A model generated the notes under the pieces. It worked only from the letters and a program-made list of their open reading frames with translations, ran no database searches and was not told the DNA's origin. The position numbers and the translations under genes are program-made. Source: Amphritea atlantica (GTDB lineage: Bacteria; Pseudomonadota; Gammaproteobacteria; Pseudomonadales; Balneatricaceae). From it: a DNA stretch of 64,000 nucleotides. Each line of letters opens with the position of its first letter. Within the stretch, counting starts at the first letter, position 1. Of the stretch, positions 46,744 to 56,623 are shown piece by piece. Location of the stretch: positions 124,001 to 188,000 of the forward strand of contig NZ_JAHKQE010000014.1 of the NCBI RefSeq assembly GCF_018860855.1. Direction: 5' to 3'.

Positions 46744-47361
46744 TTACTGCTGTACTTTAATTTGCTTTTGACCGTCGATATTAACTTCTACGCGACGGTT
46801 TTCTGCTAGGCAAGACTTACGTGATGAACCTGCATCAGTACAATCTTTAACTGGGTTTGCTTCACCGAAAGAGTAAGTAACTACTTTTGCAGTATCGATA
46901 CCGGCAGCAGCAAGAGCTGCGTCAACCGCTTCAACACGACGCTGAGACAGCGCATCGTTGTAAGCGTTAGAACCGATTGAGTCAGTGTAACCTTTCAGCT
47001 CAATGCTGTTCAGTTTAGCCAGAGAGCCAACATAGTTAACGATAGCGCTAACGTCTGTTACTTTGCTGCTGTCAAAGTCGAAGTAAACAATATGGCTTTC
47101 TTCAACATCGATCATTTTCATGACCATTTTAGGTGCTGGTGCAGGAGCTGGAGCAGGTGCTGGAGCAGCGGCTTCAGCGCCACACTCAACGGTTTTGTCT
47201 TCTTCTGTCCAGTAACCGTGCTGCCAGCATTCGCCGTAGCTGGTTTTCCAGACGGTGTCATTGCTGCTAGTTGCATAACCAGCGTTAGTTGGGTGAGCAT
47301 TGGCAACAGCGGAAATGCCCATTGTTAGAGCTAAAGCGGCTGTAAGAGCTAGTTTCTTCAT
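46744..47361 (-). CDS. OmpA-family periplasmic protein (RmpM-like), second copy
   Basis: About 205 residues. Signal peptide (~1-22, ending SAVANA), a short segment with YGECWQHGYWTEEDKTVECG, an (Ala-Pro) repeat linker, and an OmpA C-terminal domain (~88-200) with LKGYTDSIGSNAYNDALSQRR and AENRRVEV. Shares the ECW..GYWT....EC segment with the protein at 16322, as in Neisseria RmpM, so both likely attach the outer membrane to peptidoglycan. Start chosen at the second ATG, which has AAGGA at eight bases. Strong terminator suggests high expression. Confidence 0.88.
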   Translation of the reverse strand: MKKLALTAALALTMGISAVANAHPTNAGYATSSNDTVWKTSYGECWQHGYWTEEDKTVECGAEAAAPAPAPAPAPAPKMVMKMIDVEESHIVYFDFDSSKVTDVSAIVNYVGSLAKLNSIELKGYTDSIGSNAYNDALSQRRVEAVDAALAAAGIDTAKVVTYSFGEANPVKDCTDAGSSRKSCLAENRRVEVNIDGQKQIKVQQ

Positions 47362-47466
47362 CGTAAACATCCTTATGTTTTAATTTTGATCTATTTATAC
47401 CAGTTCAACCTGAACCTAAGTTAAACAGAGTGTTCTGATATAGGTATTTAAACCTAAAAATCGCTT

Positions 47467-47766
47467 TTATGGTAAAACTTTTTTATATGGTTTTACTATT
47501 ACTTGTTGGTAGACACCTGCATCTATATAGGGATCTTCATCTGCCCAAGCCTGAGCTTGCTCAAGTGAGGCAAATTCTGCAATCACTAGACTGCCGGTAA
47601 AACCTGCTGGACCGGGGTCTTCGCTATCGATGGCTGGGTGAGGGCCTGCCACTAGTAACCGACCTTGGTCGCGTAGAGCTTCGAGCCGAGCCAGATGCTC
47701 TGACCGCACTGCCAGACGTTTTTCCAGTGAGTCTGGTTTATCTTCGCTGATAATAGCGTAAAACAT
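47467..47766 (-). CDS. yciI: YciI family protein
   Basis: 99 residues, the standard YciI size (about 98 in E. coli). Has the [24 protein letters not shown] block with the conserved His and the late [20 protein letters not shown]. YciI proteins are ferredoxin-like fold dimers with a conserved His-Asp pair; function unproven. Ten bases after yciB with a good AAGGA site, so the two are cotranscribed, as in E. coli. Confidence 0.93.
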   Translation of the reverse strand: MFYAIISEDKPDSLEKRLAVRSEHLARLEALRDQGRLLVAGPHPAIDSEDPGPAGFTGSLVIAEFASLEQAQAWADEDPYIDAGVYQQVIVKPYKKVLP

Positions 47767-47776
47767 TCTACAATCC

Positions 47777-48334
47777 TTAGTTATCGCTTTGGTTGCTATT
47801 GCTCTCAGGGGTCATATGCTTTGATATGTAAAAGCCCTGAAGCAAAATAAAGACCATTGTTAGGCCGAGCATACCAAACAACTTGAAATTAACCCATGTC
47901 TCTTCGCTCATAGTGTAGGCGACATAGAGATTAATTGCCCCAAGAATCACATAAAAAATGATCCAGGCAATGTTTAATTGTTTCCAAGCGTATTTGGGCA
48001 TCTCGATAGCCCCGTTCATCAGTCGTTGAATAATGGTTTTTTCGCCAATAAACTGGCTGCCCAAGAAGGCCGCTGCGAACAACCAGGTGACGACGGTGGG
48101 TTTCCATTGAATGAAGGTTTTATCTTGAAATAGCACGGTTGCGCCGCCCAATACCACTACTAATGCCAGTGTGACCAGTTGAATTGTCTCGATTTTATGG
48201 GTTTTAAACCACGTATAAAGCATCTGTAACAGAGTGGCCGGAATCAAAATAGCGGTGGCTAGAATAATATCATCGGTGCTTTTGTAGACAATAAAGAAGA
48301 TAATGACCGGTAGAAAATCTAAAAGTAGTTTCAT
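47777..48334 (-). CDS. yciB: Inner membrane protein YciB (septation protein A)
   Basis: 185 residues with about five membrane segments; typical YciB opening ([18 protein letters not shown]) and [24 protein letters not shown]. Linked to cell-envelope synthesis and division in Enterobacteria and Shigella. First gene of the yciB-yciI operon, divergent from trpH across a 39-base gap, so the two promoters must overlap. Confidence 0.93.
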   Translation of the reverse strand: MKLLLDFLPVIIFFIVYKSTDDIILATAILIPATLLQMLYTWFKTHKIETIQLVTLALVVVLGGATVLFQDKTFIQWKPTVVTWLFAAAFLGSQFIGEKTIIQRLMNGAIEMPKYAWKQLNIAWIIFYVILGAINLYVAYTMSEETWVNFKLFGMLGLTMVFILLQGFYISKHMTPESNSNQSDN

Positions 48335-48373
48335 AACAACATTTTTTTGTTTAGGAAGTAGGGTGATTATAGA

Positions 48374-49249
48374 GTGAGCGAGTTAAGTTATAAACCCGAA
48401 AGCGGTGAGGAATTGCCTTTCAGTGATCTTCATTGCCATTCTTGCTACTCCGATGGTGAATTACCTCCTGCTGAACTGCTGCAAGGTGCCCTCGAGCGAG
48501 GTGTTGCTGTCTTCGCCATTACGGACCACGATACTGTTGCAGGTATTGCTGAGCTGCGAGCGGCAGCGGTGGATATTGATGTCAAAGTATTGGCCGGTAT
48601 TGAGCTGACCTGTGAATGGGGTCGTAATATGGTGCATATTGTTGGGCTTGGTTTTGATGAGCATCATCCCGCATTGGGCGACTATCTAGAAAAAGTGGAT
48701 CGGTTACGTTTGCAGCGCGCCGGACTGATTAATGAAAAGCTGATGAAACGGAATATTCCTGATTTATTACCTAGAGTTCTAGAGTTGTCAGGGGCTGGAC
48801 AGGTTGGTCGACCTCATTTTGCTCAGGCGATGGTTGAAGCGGGTGTCGTGAAAAATGAAGTGCAGGCGTTTAACCGCTATTTAGGCGCGGGTAAAGTTGG
48901 TGATGTTAAGGCGGAGTGGCCAACCATGGAGGAAAGCATCGATATTATCCATCAAGCGGGAGGTCTCGCTGTTTTGGCGCATCCAACAAAGTATAAAATG
49001 ACCTTTACCAAAGTGAGGATACTAACGGGTGGGTTTTGCGAGCAAGGTGGTGATGCCATTGAAATAAGTTACCCAGGTATTGAGCCAGGTCATTTATTGC
49101 AGCTTGATAAACTCGCCTCAAAATTTAATATAATGGTTTCTGCAGGAAGTGATTTCCATAAAAAGCAGTTCCATTGGACTGATATTGGTAAATATCCGCG
49201 CTACAGCAGTCAGAATCAGCATGTGCTTTCTAAACTGCTTCAGCATTAA
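48374..49249 (+). CDS. rnm: PHP-domain 5'-3' exoribonuclease RNase AM (TrpH)
   Basis: 291 residues. PHP phosphoesterase domain: DLHCHSCYSDGELPP (metal-binding HxH), ITDHDTVAG, IELTCEW, VGRPHFAQ, and late SAGSDFHKK metal ligands. In E. coli TrpH/RNase AM matures the 5' ends of 5S, 16S and 23S rRNA and degrades RNA oligonucleotides and 5'-phosphorylated ends. GTG start at 48374; there is no ATG alternative at the right place. Followed after 50 bases by yciO. Confidence 0.88.
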   Translation: MSELSYKPESGEELPFSDLHCHSCYSDGELPPAELLQGALERGVAVFAITDHDTVAGIAELRAAAVDIDVKVLAGIELTCEWGRNMVHIVGLGFDEHHPALGDYLEKVDRLRLQRAGLINEKLMKRNIPDLLPRVLELSGAGQVGRPHFAQAMVEAGVVKNEVQAFNRYLGAGKVGDVKAEWPTMEESIDIIHQAGGLAVLAHPTKYKMTFTKVRILTGGFCEQGGDAIEISYPGIEPGHLLQLDKLASKFNIMVSAGSDFHKKQFHWTDIGKYPRYSSQNQHVLSKLLQH

Positions 49250-49299
49250 CTCGGTTTTTAGTAGAATAGATTAAATAACCTTATAGAGAAGATTTTCTT

Positions 49300-49920
49300 G
49301 TGAGCCAGCTTTTTCAGATCCACCCTGATAACCCTCAGCAACGTCTAATTAGTCAAGCAGTTGATATCATTAATAAAGGTGGTGTTATTGTGTACCCTAC
49401 CGATAGCGCTTATGCACTGGGCTGCCGCCTTGGTGATAAAGGGGCGGTGGAGAAAATAAAGCGAATTCGTAAACTGGACGATAAGCACAACTTTACCTTG
49501 GTGTGTCGCGATCTATCTGAGATCGGTACCTATGCGAAAGTGGATAATTCAATTTACCGTCTGCTTAAAGCGATGACGCCAGGTGCTTATACTTTTATTC
49601 TTAATGCAACTACCGAAGTGCCGCGACGATTATTACATCCCAAAAGACGCACGATCGGTCTGCGGATTCCGCAAAATAATATAGCGTTGCAATTAATGGA
49701 AACATTAGGCGAGCCGATTATGAGTACTTCGCTTATTATGCCCGGTGAAGAGCTTCCTTTGATTGATCCTTATGAAATACGAGATCTGTTGCAGCATGAA
49801 GTCGATTTGGTAATTGATGGCGGCTATTGTGGTATGGAAGCCACCTCTGTTATTAACTTAGTGGATGATGTGCCTGTTATTATTCGGCGGGGTGCCGGTG
49901 ACGTATCAGATTTTGAATAA
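49300..49920 (+). CDS. yciO: YciO/Sua5/YrdC-family protein (threonylcarbamoyl-AMP synthase-like)
   Basis: 206 residues, YrdC/Sua5 fold with GGVIVYPTDSAYALGCRL and the KHNFTLVCRDLSEI segment that bind carbamoyl/ATP and RNA in the family. E. coli YciO is the paralogue of TsaC; it can perform the reaction weakly but its role is unclear. GTG start. Cotranscribed with trpH, as in E. coli. Confidence 0.9.
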   Translation: MSQLFQIHPDNPQQRLISQAVDIINKGGVIVYPTDSAYALGCRLGDKGAVEKIKRIRKLDDKHNFTLVCRDLSEIGTYAKVDNSIYRLLKAMTPGAYTFILNATTEVPRRLLHPKRRTIGLRIPQNNIALQLMETLGEPIMSTSLIMPGEELPLIDPYEIRDLLQHEVDLVIDGGYCGMEATSVINLVDDVPVIIRRGAGDVSDFE

Positions 49921-50010
49921 ATATAATTAATAAGTTTTTTATTGAAAAAACACATGACATAATCAATAATCCATCTGTATTGAAACTTTTTTATTCATTG
50001 GTGATTAATA

Positions 50011-50397
50011 ATGACCGACTTTGTAAAACTTCTTACCCGCAAAAATTCACTGCGTAAACAGTGCCACGAACTTTCAAGTGCGGATATTGAAAAGGCAATT
50101 GCCGATCTGACAGAGATTCTGGAAGAAAAGCAGGCGTATGAAGAAGAGCAGCAGGCTGTTGAACGCGAGCGTACTGAAAAAATCGAAGCGATTAAGCTGA
50201 GTATGCAAGAAGCTGGCATTGGTCTGGATGATTTGATGACACTGGTTGATGCCCCTGTTAAGAAAAAAGTCGCGCCTAAGTATCAGGTGACAGATGAAAA
50301 CGGTGAAGTACATCAGTGGTCTGGTCGTGGGCGTACTCCAGCGGCATTCCAAGCAGCGTTTGCTCAGGGTAAGACTAAGGAAGATTGCTTAATTTAA
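50011..50397 (+). CDS. H-NS-family nucleoid-associated protein
   Basis: 128 residues. Coiled-coil oligomerisation part (~15-75, rich in Glu/Lys/Gln), a flexible basic linker around VKKKVAPKY, and the C-terminal DNA-binding domain with VTDENGEVHQWSGRGRTPAAF, the H-NS hallmark (W..GRGRTP) that binds AT-rich minor grooves. Silences AT-rich DNA. Own terminator follows. Not the MvaT type of Pseudomonas. In Pseudomonas the scpA-scpB pair lies near here; neither is present in this window. Confidence 0.9.
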   Translation: MTDFVKLLTRKNSLRKQCHELSSADIEKAIADLTEILEEKQAYEEEQQAVERERTEKIEAIKLSMQEAGIGLDDLMTLVDAPVKKKVAPKYQVTDENGEVHQWSGRGRTPAAFQAAFAQGKTKEDCLI

Positions 50398-50419
50398 TAA
50401 GCACTTTCAGTTATTATTA

Positions 50420-50455
50420 AAAAGCTCTTCGGCGCAGCGTCGAAGGGCTTTTTGT
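50420..50455 (+). terminator. Intrinsic terminator after the H-NS-like gene
   Basis: Arms AAAGCTCTTCGGCG and CGTCGAAGGGCTTT, imperfect by two mismatches, followed by TTTTTG. Confidence 0.82.
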
Positions 50456-50527
50456 TTGTTTGAAGGTTAACGGCTGTAGCATTAATCTTTTGGCGTTAAA
50501 AATTAAATTAATTAAGGGGATGCGTCG

Positions 50528-51373
50528 GTGATAGACGAAAAACTTCAGAAAGTTTTGGCGCGTTCCGGATTAGGTTCACGTCGTGAGATGGAACGTTGGA
50601 TTGAAGCTGGCCGTATTAGTGTGAATGGTCAGGTTGCAACGCTCGGCGACAGAATCTCGATTCGGGATGAGGTAGAGGTTGACGGCGAAGCTAAGAAAAT
50701 GGTGTTCGACCGAGATAGTGAACGTCGAGTGCTTATTTACAATAAACCGTTAGGTGAGGTCGCTACTCGGCATGACCCAGAAGGGCGTTCAACGGTTTTT
50801 GATCATCTGCCGCCTCTAAAGCAGGGGCGTTGGATTGCGGTAGGTCGTTTGGATATCAATACTTCCGGTTTATTGTTATTTACGACTGATGGCGATTTAG
50901 CGAATAATTTGATGCACCCATCAGCCAATATTGACCGTGAATATGCAGTGCGTATTCTGGGTAATGTTGATGAAGCAATGATTGCGACCCTTAAAAAAGG
51001 TGTGTTGCTAGAGGATGGGATGGCGCGTTTCACCGATGTGCAATTCTTTAATGGTGAGGGTGCGAATAAGTGGTACCACGTTTGTATCATGGAAGGCCGG
51101 AATCGTGAAGTGCGACGCCTCTGGGAATCTCAAGAGGTTCAGGTTAGCCGACTGAAACGTGTTCGTTATGGGCCGTTCTTTCTTCCTAGTGAAGTCAAAG
51201 CTGGCCATTGGAAGGAGTTGACTCAGAAAGAGATCAATATGCTTTCCAGTATGATGGATATGAAGCAAAAGCGTAATAAGCCGTTATCTGTTAAAGAACA
51301 AGAAGTGGCTGAGCGACGGACTAAGCGACAGAAGACTCGTCGATCGGTAGGGCCAAAACGCTCTGATCGTTAA
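50528..51373 (+). CDS. rluB: 23S rRNA pseudouridine-2605 synthase
   Basis: 281 residues. S4 RNA-binding domain (~3-65; LQKVLARSGLGSRREMERWIEAGRI) and RsuA-type catalytic domain (~70-240) with GRLDINTSGLLLFTTDG, which has the catalytic Asp, and NREVRRLWES. A basic C-terminal tail (RRTKRQKTRRSVGPKR) adds RNA affinity. GTG start with an AAGGGG site at eight bases. In the order trpH-yciO-...-rluB seen in many Gammaproteobacteria. Confidence 0.93.
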   Translation: MIDEKLQKVLARSGLGSRREMERWIEAGRISVNGQVATLGDRISIRDEVEVDGEAKKMVFDRDSERRVLIYNKPLGEVATRHDPEGRSTVFDHLPPLKQGRWIAVGRLDINTSGLLLFTTDGDLANNLMHPSANIDREYAVRILGNVDEAMIATLKKGVLLEDGMARFTDVQFFNGEGANKWYHVCIMEGRNREVRRLWESQEVQVSRLKRVRYGPFFLPSEVKAGHWKELTQKEINMLSSMMDMKQKRNKPLSVKEQEVAERRTKRQKTRRSVGPKRSDR

Positions 51374-51375
51374 AT

Positions 51376-51421
51376 AAAAAAACGCAGCTAAGTGAAGTGA
51401 TCTCATAAGGCTGCGTTTTTT
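51376..51421. terminator. Bidirectional terminator between rluB and yciK
   Basis: AAAAACGCAGC and GCTGCGTTTTTT arms around a loop of about 20 bases, lying where the two genes converge. Confidence 0.8.
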
Positions 51422-51439
51422 GTCCAATTTTAAAGTGTG

Positions 51440-52180
51440 CTACTGTGCATTCATCGATTGCCCAGTAACGGTACGACTATCACGGCCCATCAGGTAGAGA
51501 TACAGTGGCATGATCTCTTCTGGAGTAGGGTTGTTTTCCGGATTCTCGGCTGGATAGGCGTTCACTCTCATATTAGTGCGGGTGGCACCTGGGTTGATCG
51601 AATTAACGCGAATATTTTGATTATGTTCCAGTTCATCGGCCAAAACCTGCATTAGACCTTCAGTAGCAAATTTAGACACCGCATAAGCCCCCCAGAATGC
51701 CTTTCCTTTTCTGCCGACACCTGAAGAGGTAAAGATAATAGATGCGTCTTCTGAATCATTTGTCAGGGACAGTAATGCCTGAGTCAGCATAAAGGCGCTG
51801 TTGACGTTCACCTGCATCACCTGTTGCCACACGATTGGATCGTAGCTTTCTATCGGCGTCCGTATGCCAAGTAGGCTGGCGTTATGCAAAATGCCATCGA
51901 TTCTGCCAAACTCCTCTTCTAGCATCGCTGCCAAACGGTCGAAATCGGTCTCTCCAGCAGTTTCTAGATTCAATGGAATAATGGCTGCCTGTGGATAACC
52001 CGCTGCCTCTATTTCATCGTAGACGGCATTAAGTTTCTCTTCGGTACGGCCGAGTAAAATGACCGTTGCACCGTGAGCGGCATAGCTAAGGGCGGCCGCA
52101 CGTCCGATACCGTCTCCTGCGCCGGTCACTAGAATGATTTTGCCTTGGAGTAAATTGTCCGGTGCCTGATAGTCGTACAT
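51440..52180 (-). CDS. yciK: Short-chain dehydrogenase YciK
   Basis: 246 residues. SDR fold with cofactor motif VTGAGDGIGRAAALSYA and catalytic Ser, Tyr and Lys in TSSGVGRKGKAFWGAYAVSK. YciK-type dehydrogenases are widely conserved without an assigned substrate. Follows mupP after 21 bases, so it is the last gene of the ubiG-mupP-yciK operon, the same trio as in Pseudomonas aeruginosa. Confidence 0.93.
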   Translation of the reverse strand: MYDYQAPDNLLQGKIILVTGAGDGIGRAAALSYAAHGATVILLGRTEEKLNAVYDEIEAAGYPQAAIIPLNLETAGETDFDRLAAMLEEEFGRIDGILHNASLLGIRTPIESYDPIVWQQVMQVNVNSAFMLTQALLSLTNDSEDASIIFTSSGVGRKGKAFWGAYAVSKFATEGLMQVLADELEHNQNIRVNSINPGATRTNMRVNAYPAENPENNPTPEEIMPLYLYLMGRDSRTVTGQSMNAQ

Positions 52181-52201
52181 GGCTGCTCCTGTGTTTGATC
52201 G

Positions 52202-52882
52202 CTAGCGATCGCAATAAAGGGTTTCTAAAATAGGGCGGATGTCACTAGCGTGATCAACCCGGAAATGGCTGTTCCAGCTATTTATATCTTCACCTTCATC
52301 AAGGTAGCCATAGCTGGCGGCGATGGTGTGCATGCCTGCTCGTCGTCCTGCTTCAATATCCCGAGCATGATCGCCAATATAAACGCTACGTTCTGGAGAG
52401 CAACCTAGTTCTTTGCAGGCTAAAAATAGCGCTTCTGGGTGGGGCTTTTTATCTCGTACGTGGTCTGGGCAGATCACGGTGCCGGGGGGCGGTTGTAAAT
52501 TAAGGCCTTCCATGAGCGGTGTGGTATAGCACTCGGGTTTATTGGTGACGATGCCCCAAGGAACCCGTTGCTCGCCGAGCCAGCTGAGTAGCGAGGGAAT
52601 GCCCGGAAAGGGTTTGGTATCGATACCGAGGTGTTGCAGATAAAGTTCCAGCATTCGCGGATGAAGCTGGTCATAGCGTTCATCTTGTTCCGCTAATTGA
52701 AAAGCTGCACCTACCATTGCTCGAGCACCATTGGAGACATAGTGCCGGAGAAATTCATAACTGATCGGCGGTCGTTGATGCTCTGTTAATAGCTGATTGA
52801 TGACGGCATAAAAATCCGGTGCGGTATCAATCAGTGTGCCATCAAGGTCGAATAAAACCGCTTCAGGTAGTGCTGTGTTCAT
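52202..52882 (-). CDS. mupP: HAD phosphatase, MurNAc-6-phosphate phosphatase MupP (Gph-like)
   Basis: About 226 residues. HAD-superfamily motif I VLFDLDGTLIDTAPDF (nucleophile Asp), motif II in GIVTNKPE and motif IV with GDHARDIEAGRRAGM. Generic homologue of phosphoglycolate phosphatase, but the position between ubiG and yciK is that of Pseudomonas MupP, which dephosphorylates MurNAc-6-P in the anhydro-MurNAc recycling route. A GTG one codon before the ATG is also possible. Starts directly after the ubiG stop. Confidence 0.85.
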   Translation of the reverse strand: MNTALPEAVLFDLDGTLIDTAPDFYAVINQLLTEHQRPPISYEFLRHYVSNGARAMVGAAFQLAEQDERYDQLHPRMLELYLQHLGIDTKPFPGIPSLLSWLGEQRVPWGIVTNKPECYTTPLMEGLNLQPPPGTVICPDHVRDKKPHPEALFLACKELGCSPERSVYIGDHARDIEAGRRAGMHTIAASYGYLDEGEDINSWNSHFRVDHASDIRPILETLYCDR

Positions 52883-52885
52883 CAC

Positions 52886-53611
52886 TTAGCCGGGTTTCCG
52901 AGTGGCGACCATATAGTTTACATCGACGTCTCTGTCGTTGAGTTTGTAGCTTTTGCTGAGCGGGTTATAAGTCAGGCCGGTGATCTTCTCGCTGTTTAGA
53001 CCGCTTTGGCGAATCCAGCTAGCAAGCTCGGAAGGGCGGATAAACTTATTAAAATCGTGGGTACCTTTGGGCACCAGCTTTAACAGGTATTCAGCACCGA
53101 CGATCGCCATCATATAACTTTTCGGGTTGCGATTTAGGGTCGAGAAAATAACATAGCCGCCGGGTTTTACCAGTCGACTACAGGCGTCCACGATAGAGGA
53201 TGGGTCTGGTACATGTTCCATCATCTCCATGCAGGTGACTATGTCGTAACTTTCTGGTTGCTCGGTAGCCAGTTCTTCGACAGTCACTTGGCGGTACGTA
53301 ACACTAACGCCGCTTTCAAGGCCGTGTAGCTTAGCCACTTTAAGAGGTGCTTCGCCCATATCAATGCCGGTGACTTCGGCGCCACGGTGGGCCATCGCTT
53401 CGGATAAAATGCCGCCACCGCAACCAACATCAAGCACTTTTTTACCACTCAGGGATGCTATCCGATCGATAAAGTCGACCCGTAGCGGGTTGATGTCGTG
53501 GAGTGGTTTAAATTCGCTGTCACGATCCCACCACCGGCTGGCCAGTTCTTCGAATTTTGCAATTTCCTGGGGGTCGATATTTGCGCCCGCGTTGTTCTGG
53601 GTGTGTGTCAT
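52886..53611 (-). CDS. ubiG: Ubiquinone biosynthesis O-methyltransferase
   Basis: About 241 residues. Class I methyltransferase with motif [21 protein letters not shown] and the [14 protein letters not shown] segment. Carries out both O-methylations in ubiquinone synthesis using SAM. A TTG four codons upstream is the alternative start; neither has a strong ribosome site. First gene of the ubiG-mupP-yciK operon, divergent from gyrA. Confidence 0.95.
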   Translation of the reverse strand: MTHTQNNAGANIDPQEIAKFEELASRWWDRDSEFKPLHDINPLRVDFIDRIASLSGKKVLDVGCGGGILSEAMAHRGAEVTGIDMGEAPLKVAKLHGLESGVSVTYRQVTVEELATEQPESYDIVTCMEMMEHVPDPSSIVDACSRLVKPGGYVIFSTLNRNPKSYMMAIVGAEYLLKLVPKGTHDFNKFIRPSELASWIRQSGLNSEKITGLTYNPLSKSYKLNDRDVDVNYMVATRKPG

Positions 53612-53762
53612 ATTCTGCGCCAAAAGCTCATGTCAGGTCATAATTCTGCGACATTCTAGCACCGCTGCAAGGGCGAATACAGGATGGCCGGTAAGGAACT
53701 GCTCTGAAGCGCAACTTAGCTCTCCAAGACCTTAATTTTGCGAGAGTATTGGTATTTCTTTA

Positions 53763-53771
53763 TGGTATACT
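53763..53771 (+). promoter_or_regulatory. Predicted extended -10 promoter of gyrA
   Basis: TGG directly before TATACT gives the TGnTATAnT extended -10 signature, with no good -35 at the right distance. It lies about 85 bases before the gyrA ATG. Confidence 0.5.
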
Positions 53772-53854
53772 CGAGGGCTTAGGGTTTACCGCTTTCACGG
53801 TGGGTTTAACCACTTAATTCTCAGCAGTCAGATTCAAGGATAGCCAGAGCTATT

Positions 53855-56509
53855 ATGGGTGATTTAGCCAGAGAGATTCTGCCAGTTAACATCGAAGATG
53901 AACTGAAGCAGTCATATCTGGATTACGCGATGAGCGTAATCGTGGGGCGTGCGTTACCAGACGTACGAGATGGACTTAAGCCTGTACACCGTCGGGTGTT
54001 GTTCGCCATGAGCGAGCTTAACAACGACTGGAACAAAGCATATAAGAAATCTGCCCGTGTGGTAGGTGACGTCATCGGTAAATATCACCCGCATGGTGAT
54101 AGTGCTGTTTATGACACCATTGTACGGATGGCTCAGCCGTTCTCGATGCGTTATATGCTGGTTGATGGTCAGGGTAACTTCGGTTCGGTCGATGGCGATT
54201 CAGCCGCGGCGATGCGTTATACCGAAATTCGGATGGCGAAAATTTCGCACGAATTGCTTGCCGATCTAGACAAAGAAACCGTTGATTTTGTGCCGAACTA
54301 TGATGGCACAGAGCAGATTCCAGAAGTGTTGCCGACTAAAGTGCCAACGCTGCTGGTGAATGGTTCTGCCGGTATCGCTGTTGGTATGGCGACCAATATT
54401 CCGCCTCACAACCTCGGTGAGATTGTTCGTGGTTGTATCGCACTGATCGATAATCCCGAGCTGGGTATCGATGGGTTGATGGAATATATCCCTGCCCCTG
54501 ACTTCCCAACCGGCGCTATTATTAATGGTCGGGCCGGTATTCTTCAAGCCTATCAAACCGGTCGTGGACGCATCTATCTGCGCGCCAAATATCATATTGA
54601 AACCAATGATAAGAACGGTAAAGAATCGATTATCTTCACCGAGATCCCTTATCAGGTGAATAAAGCTCGATTGATCGAAAAGATTGCCGAGCTGGTTAAA
54701 GAGAAAAAACTCGAAGGTATCACCGAACTGCGTGACGAGTCCGATAAGGATGGTATGCGTATTGTTATCGAACTGCGTAAAGGTGAAGTGTCTGAAGTGG
54801 TGGTGAATAACCTCTTTATTCAGACCCAGCTGCAAAACGTGTTTGGTATCAACATGGTGGCACTGGTCGATGGGCAGCCTCGTACCCTCGATCTTAAGAC
54901 CATTCTCGAATGCTTTATCCGTCACCGCCGTGAAGTGGTTACCCGTCGTACGGTTTACTTGCTGCGTAAGGCGCGTGAGCGGGGCCATATTCTGGAAGGT
55001 TTGGCGATTGCCTTGGCTAACATCGATGCTGTTATCGAGATGATTAAGAGCTCGCCGAGCCCTGCTGAAGCGAAAGAGCGTTTGATTGAGACCGAGTGGC
55101 AGCCCGGTGATGTGACGGTGATGCTGGAACGTGCTGGTGAAAATGCCTGCCGTCCAGAAGATCTTGAAGCACAGTACGGCATGCATGACGGTGTATATCA
55201 CCTGTCTCCTGCCCAGGCGCAAGCGATTCTTGAGTTACGTCTGCACCGTTTAACCGGTCTGGAACATGACAAGCTGATCGCTGAATACCGTGAATTGCTC
55301 GATCGTATCGCCGAATTGTTAGCGATTCTGAATAGCTCTGAGCGTTTGATGGAAGTGATCCGTGAAGAGTTAGAGCTGATCGTCGAAGAGTTTGGTGATG
55401 AACGTCGCACCGATATCATCGCGTCGCAGCAAGACTTTACCGTGGCTGATCTGATTGCCGAAGAAGATATGGTGGTGACTATATCTCATGGCGGTTATGC
55501 TAAAACCCAGCCGCTGACGATGTATCAGTCCCAGCGTCGTGGTGGTAAAGGTAAGTCGGCAACAGCGGTTAAAGATGAAGACTTTATCGAGAAACTGCTG
55601 ATCGCCAGCACCCACGATACTATTTTGTGCTTTACCAACTTAGGTAAAGTGTATTGGCTTAAAGTGTATGAGATTCCGCAAGCCAGTCGTGCAGCGCGTG
55701 GCCGTCCGATCATTAATATTCTACCGTTGCAGGAAGGTGAGCGTATCACCACCATTCTGCCGGTAAATGAATATGCGGATGAGCATTATGTCTTTATGGC
55801 GACCGCCGATGGTACGGTGAAGAAAACACCGCTGGTTAACTTCTCCCGTCCTCGTTCTACCGGATTGATTGCGTTGGCATTGGATGAGGGTGATACCTTG
55901 ATCGGTGCAGCGATTACCGATGGCACTGCCGAAGTGATGCTGGTGTCTAGCCAGGGTAAATCGATTCGGTTTGCCGAAGATGATGTACGACCTATGGGGC
56001 GTACCGCTCGTGGTGTCCGTGGTATTAAACTAGCGCAAGATGCGAAGGTTATCTCGCTGATTATCCCACAAGAGCATGGCCGCATTCTGACTACCAGTAT
56101 TAATGGTTATGGTAAGCAGACCGCGGTTGAAGACTTTCCGACCTATGGTCGTGGTGGTCAGGGCGTTATCGCCATGCAGTGCACCGACCGTAACGGTGAG
56201 TTGATCGGTGCAGTGCAGATGTTTGAAGGCGATGATGTGATGCTGATCAGTGATCAGGGCACATTGGTACGTACTCGCAGCGATGAGATCTCTGTCTTAG
56301 GTCGTAACACTCAGGGGGTCCGAGTGATACGGGTGGCTGAGGATGAAAACCTTGTCGGTGTGGCTCGTATAGAAGAGCCGGAAGAAACGGACGATGAGCT
56401 AATTGACACTGAGGTCGTTGAGGGTGATGTCGAGGTTGTGGATGACGCACCGGATAACCCTGAAACACCAGAGAGTCCTGAGGCTCCGCTTGATGATGAT
56501 CAAGCATAA
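53855..56509 (+). CDS. gyrA: DNA gyrase subunit A
   Basis: 884 residues. Breakage-reunion domain with active-site Tyr122 (AAMRYTEIR) and C-terminal six-blade beta-pinwheel, including the GyrA-box QRRGGKG (~560) that wraps DNA, and a Glu/Asp-rich tail (~845-884). The quinolone-determining region reads [11 protein letters not shown], with Ser83 and Asp87 as in susceptible E. coli, so no classical resistance substitution is present. Terminator follows. Confidence 0.98.
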   Translation: MGDLAREILPVNIEDELKQSYLDYAMSVIVGRALPDVRDGLKPVHRRVLFAMSELNNDWNKAYKKSARVVGDVIGKYHPHGDSAVYDTIVRMAQPFSMRYMLVDGQGNFGSVDGDSAAAMRYTEIRMAKISHELLADLDKETVDFVPNYDGTEQIPEVLPTKVPTLLVNGSAGIAVGMATNIPPHNLGEIVRGCIALIDNPELGIDGLMEYIPAPDFPTGAIINGRAGILQAYQTGRGRIYLRAKYHIETNDKNGKESIIFTEIPYQVNKARLIEKIAELVKEKKLEGITELRDESDKDGMRIVIELRKGEVSEVVVNNLFIQTQLQNVFGINMVALVDGQPRTLDLKTILECFIRHRREVVTRRTVYLLRKARERGHILEGLAIALANIDAVIEMIKSSPSPAEAKERLIETEWQPGDVTVMLERAGENACRPEDLEAQYGMHDGVYHLSPAQAQAILELRLHRLTGLEHDKLIAEYRELLDRIAELLAILNSSERLMEVIREELELIVEEFGDERRTDIIASQQDFTVADLIAEEDMVVTISHGGYAKTQPLTMYQSQRRGGKGKSATAVKDEDFIEKLLIASTHDTILCFTNLGKVYWLKVYEIPQASRAARGRPIINILPLQEGERITTILPVNEYADEHYVFMATADGTVKKTPLVNFSRPRSTGLIALALDEGDTLIGAAITDGTAEVMLVSSQGKSIRFAEDDVRPMGRTARGVRGIKLAQDAKVISLIIPQEHGRILTTSINGYGKQTAVEDFPTYGRGGQGVIAMQCTDRNGELIGAVQMFEGDDVMLISDQGTLVRTRSDEISVLGRNTQGVRVIRVAEDENLVGVARIEEPEETDDELIDTEVVEGDVEVVDDAPDNPETPESPEAPLDDDQA

Positions 56510-56520
56510 TCATTGAGGCT

Positions 56521-56551
56521 AAAAAATGTGCGGCACTGGCCGCACATTTTT
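56521..56551 (+). terminator. Intrinsic terminator after gyrA
   Basis: AAAAATGTGCGG and CCGCACATTTTT arms around CACTGG; T-run at the end. Only about 12 bases past the gyrA stop. Confidence 0.88.
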
Positions 56552-56623
56552 GTCTTGGTGAGCGGTTATTAAAGGCGCTTTATCGCGCTGGATTACCCGT
56601 TGAATTGTCGCGGTTTGGCTTTG

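Noticed and set aside
47130-47170. Tandem repeat in the OmpA-like gene
   Set aside because: It simply encodes the Ala-Pro linker between the N-terminal segment and the OmpA domain, common in this family.
54092-54124. Possible quinolone-resistance change in gyrA
   Set aside because: Residues 83 and 87 read Ser and Asp, the susceptible E. coli state.
54266-55222. A 318-codon open frame on the minus strand inside gyrA
   Set aside because: It is fully antisense to gyrA, has no recognisable domain and its composition (many Asn, His, Thr, Phe) is what a mirrored coding frame gives.
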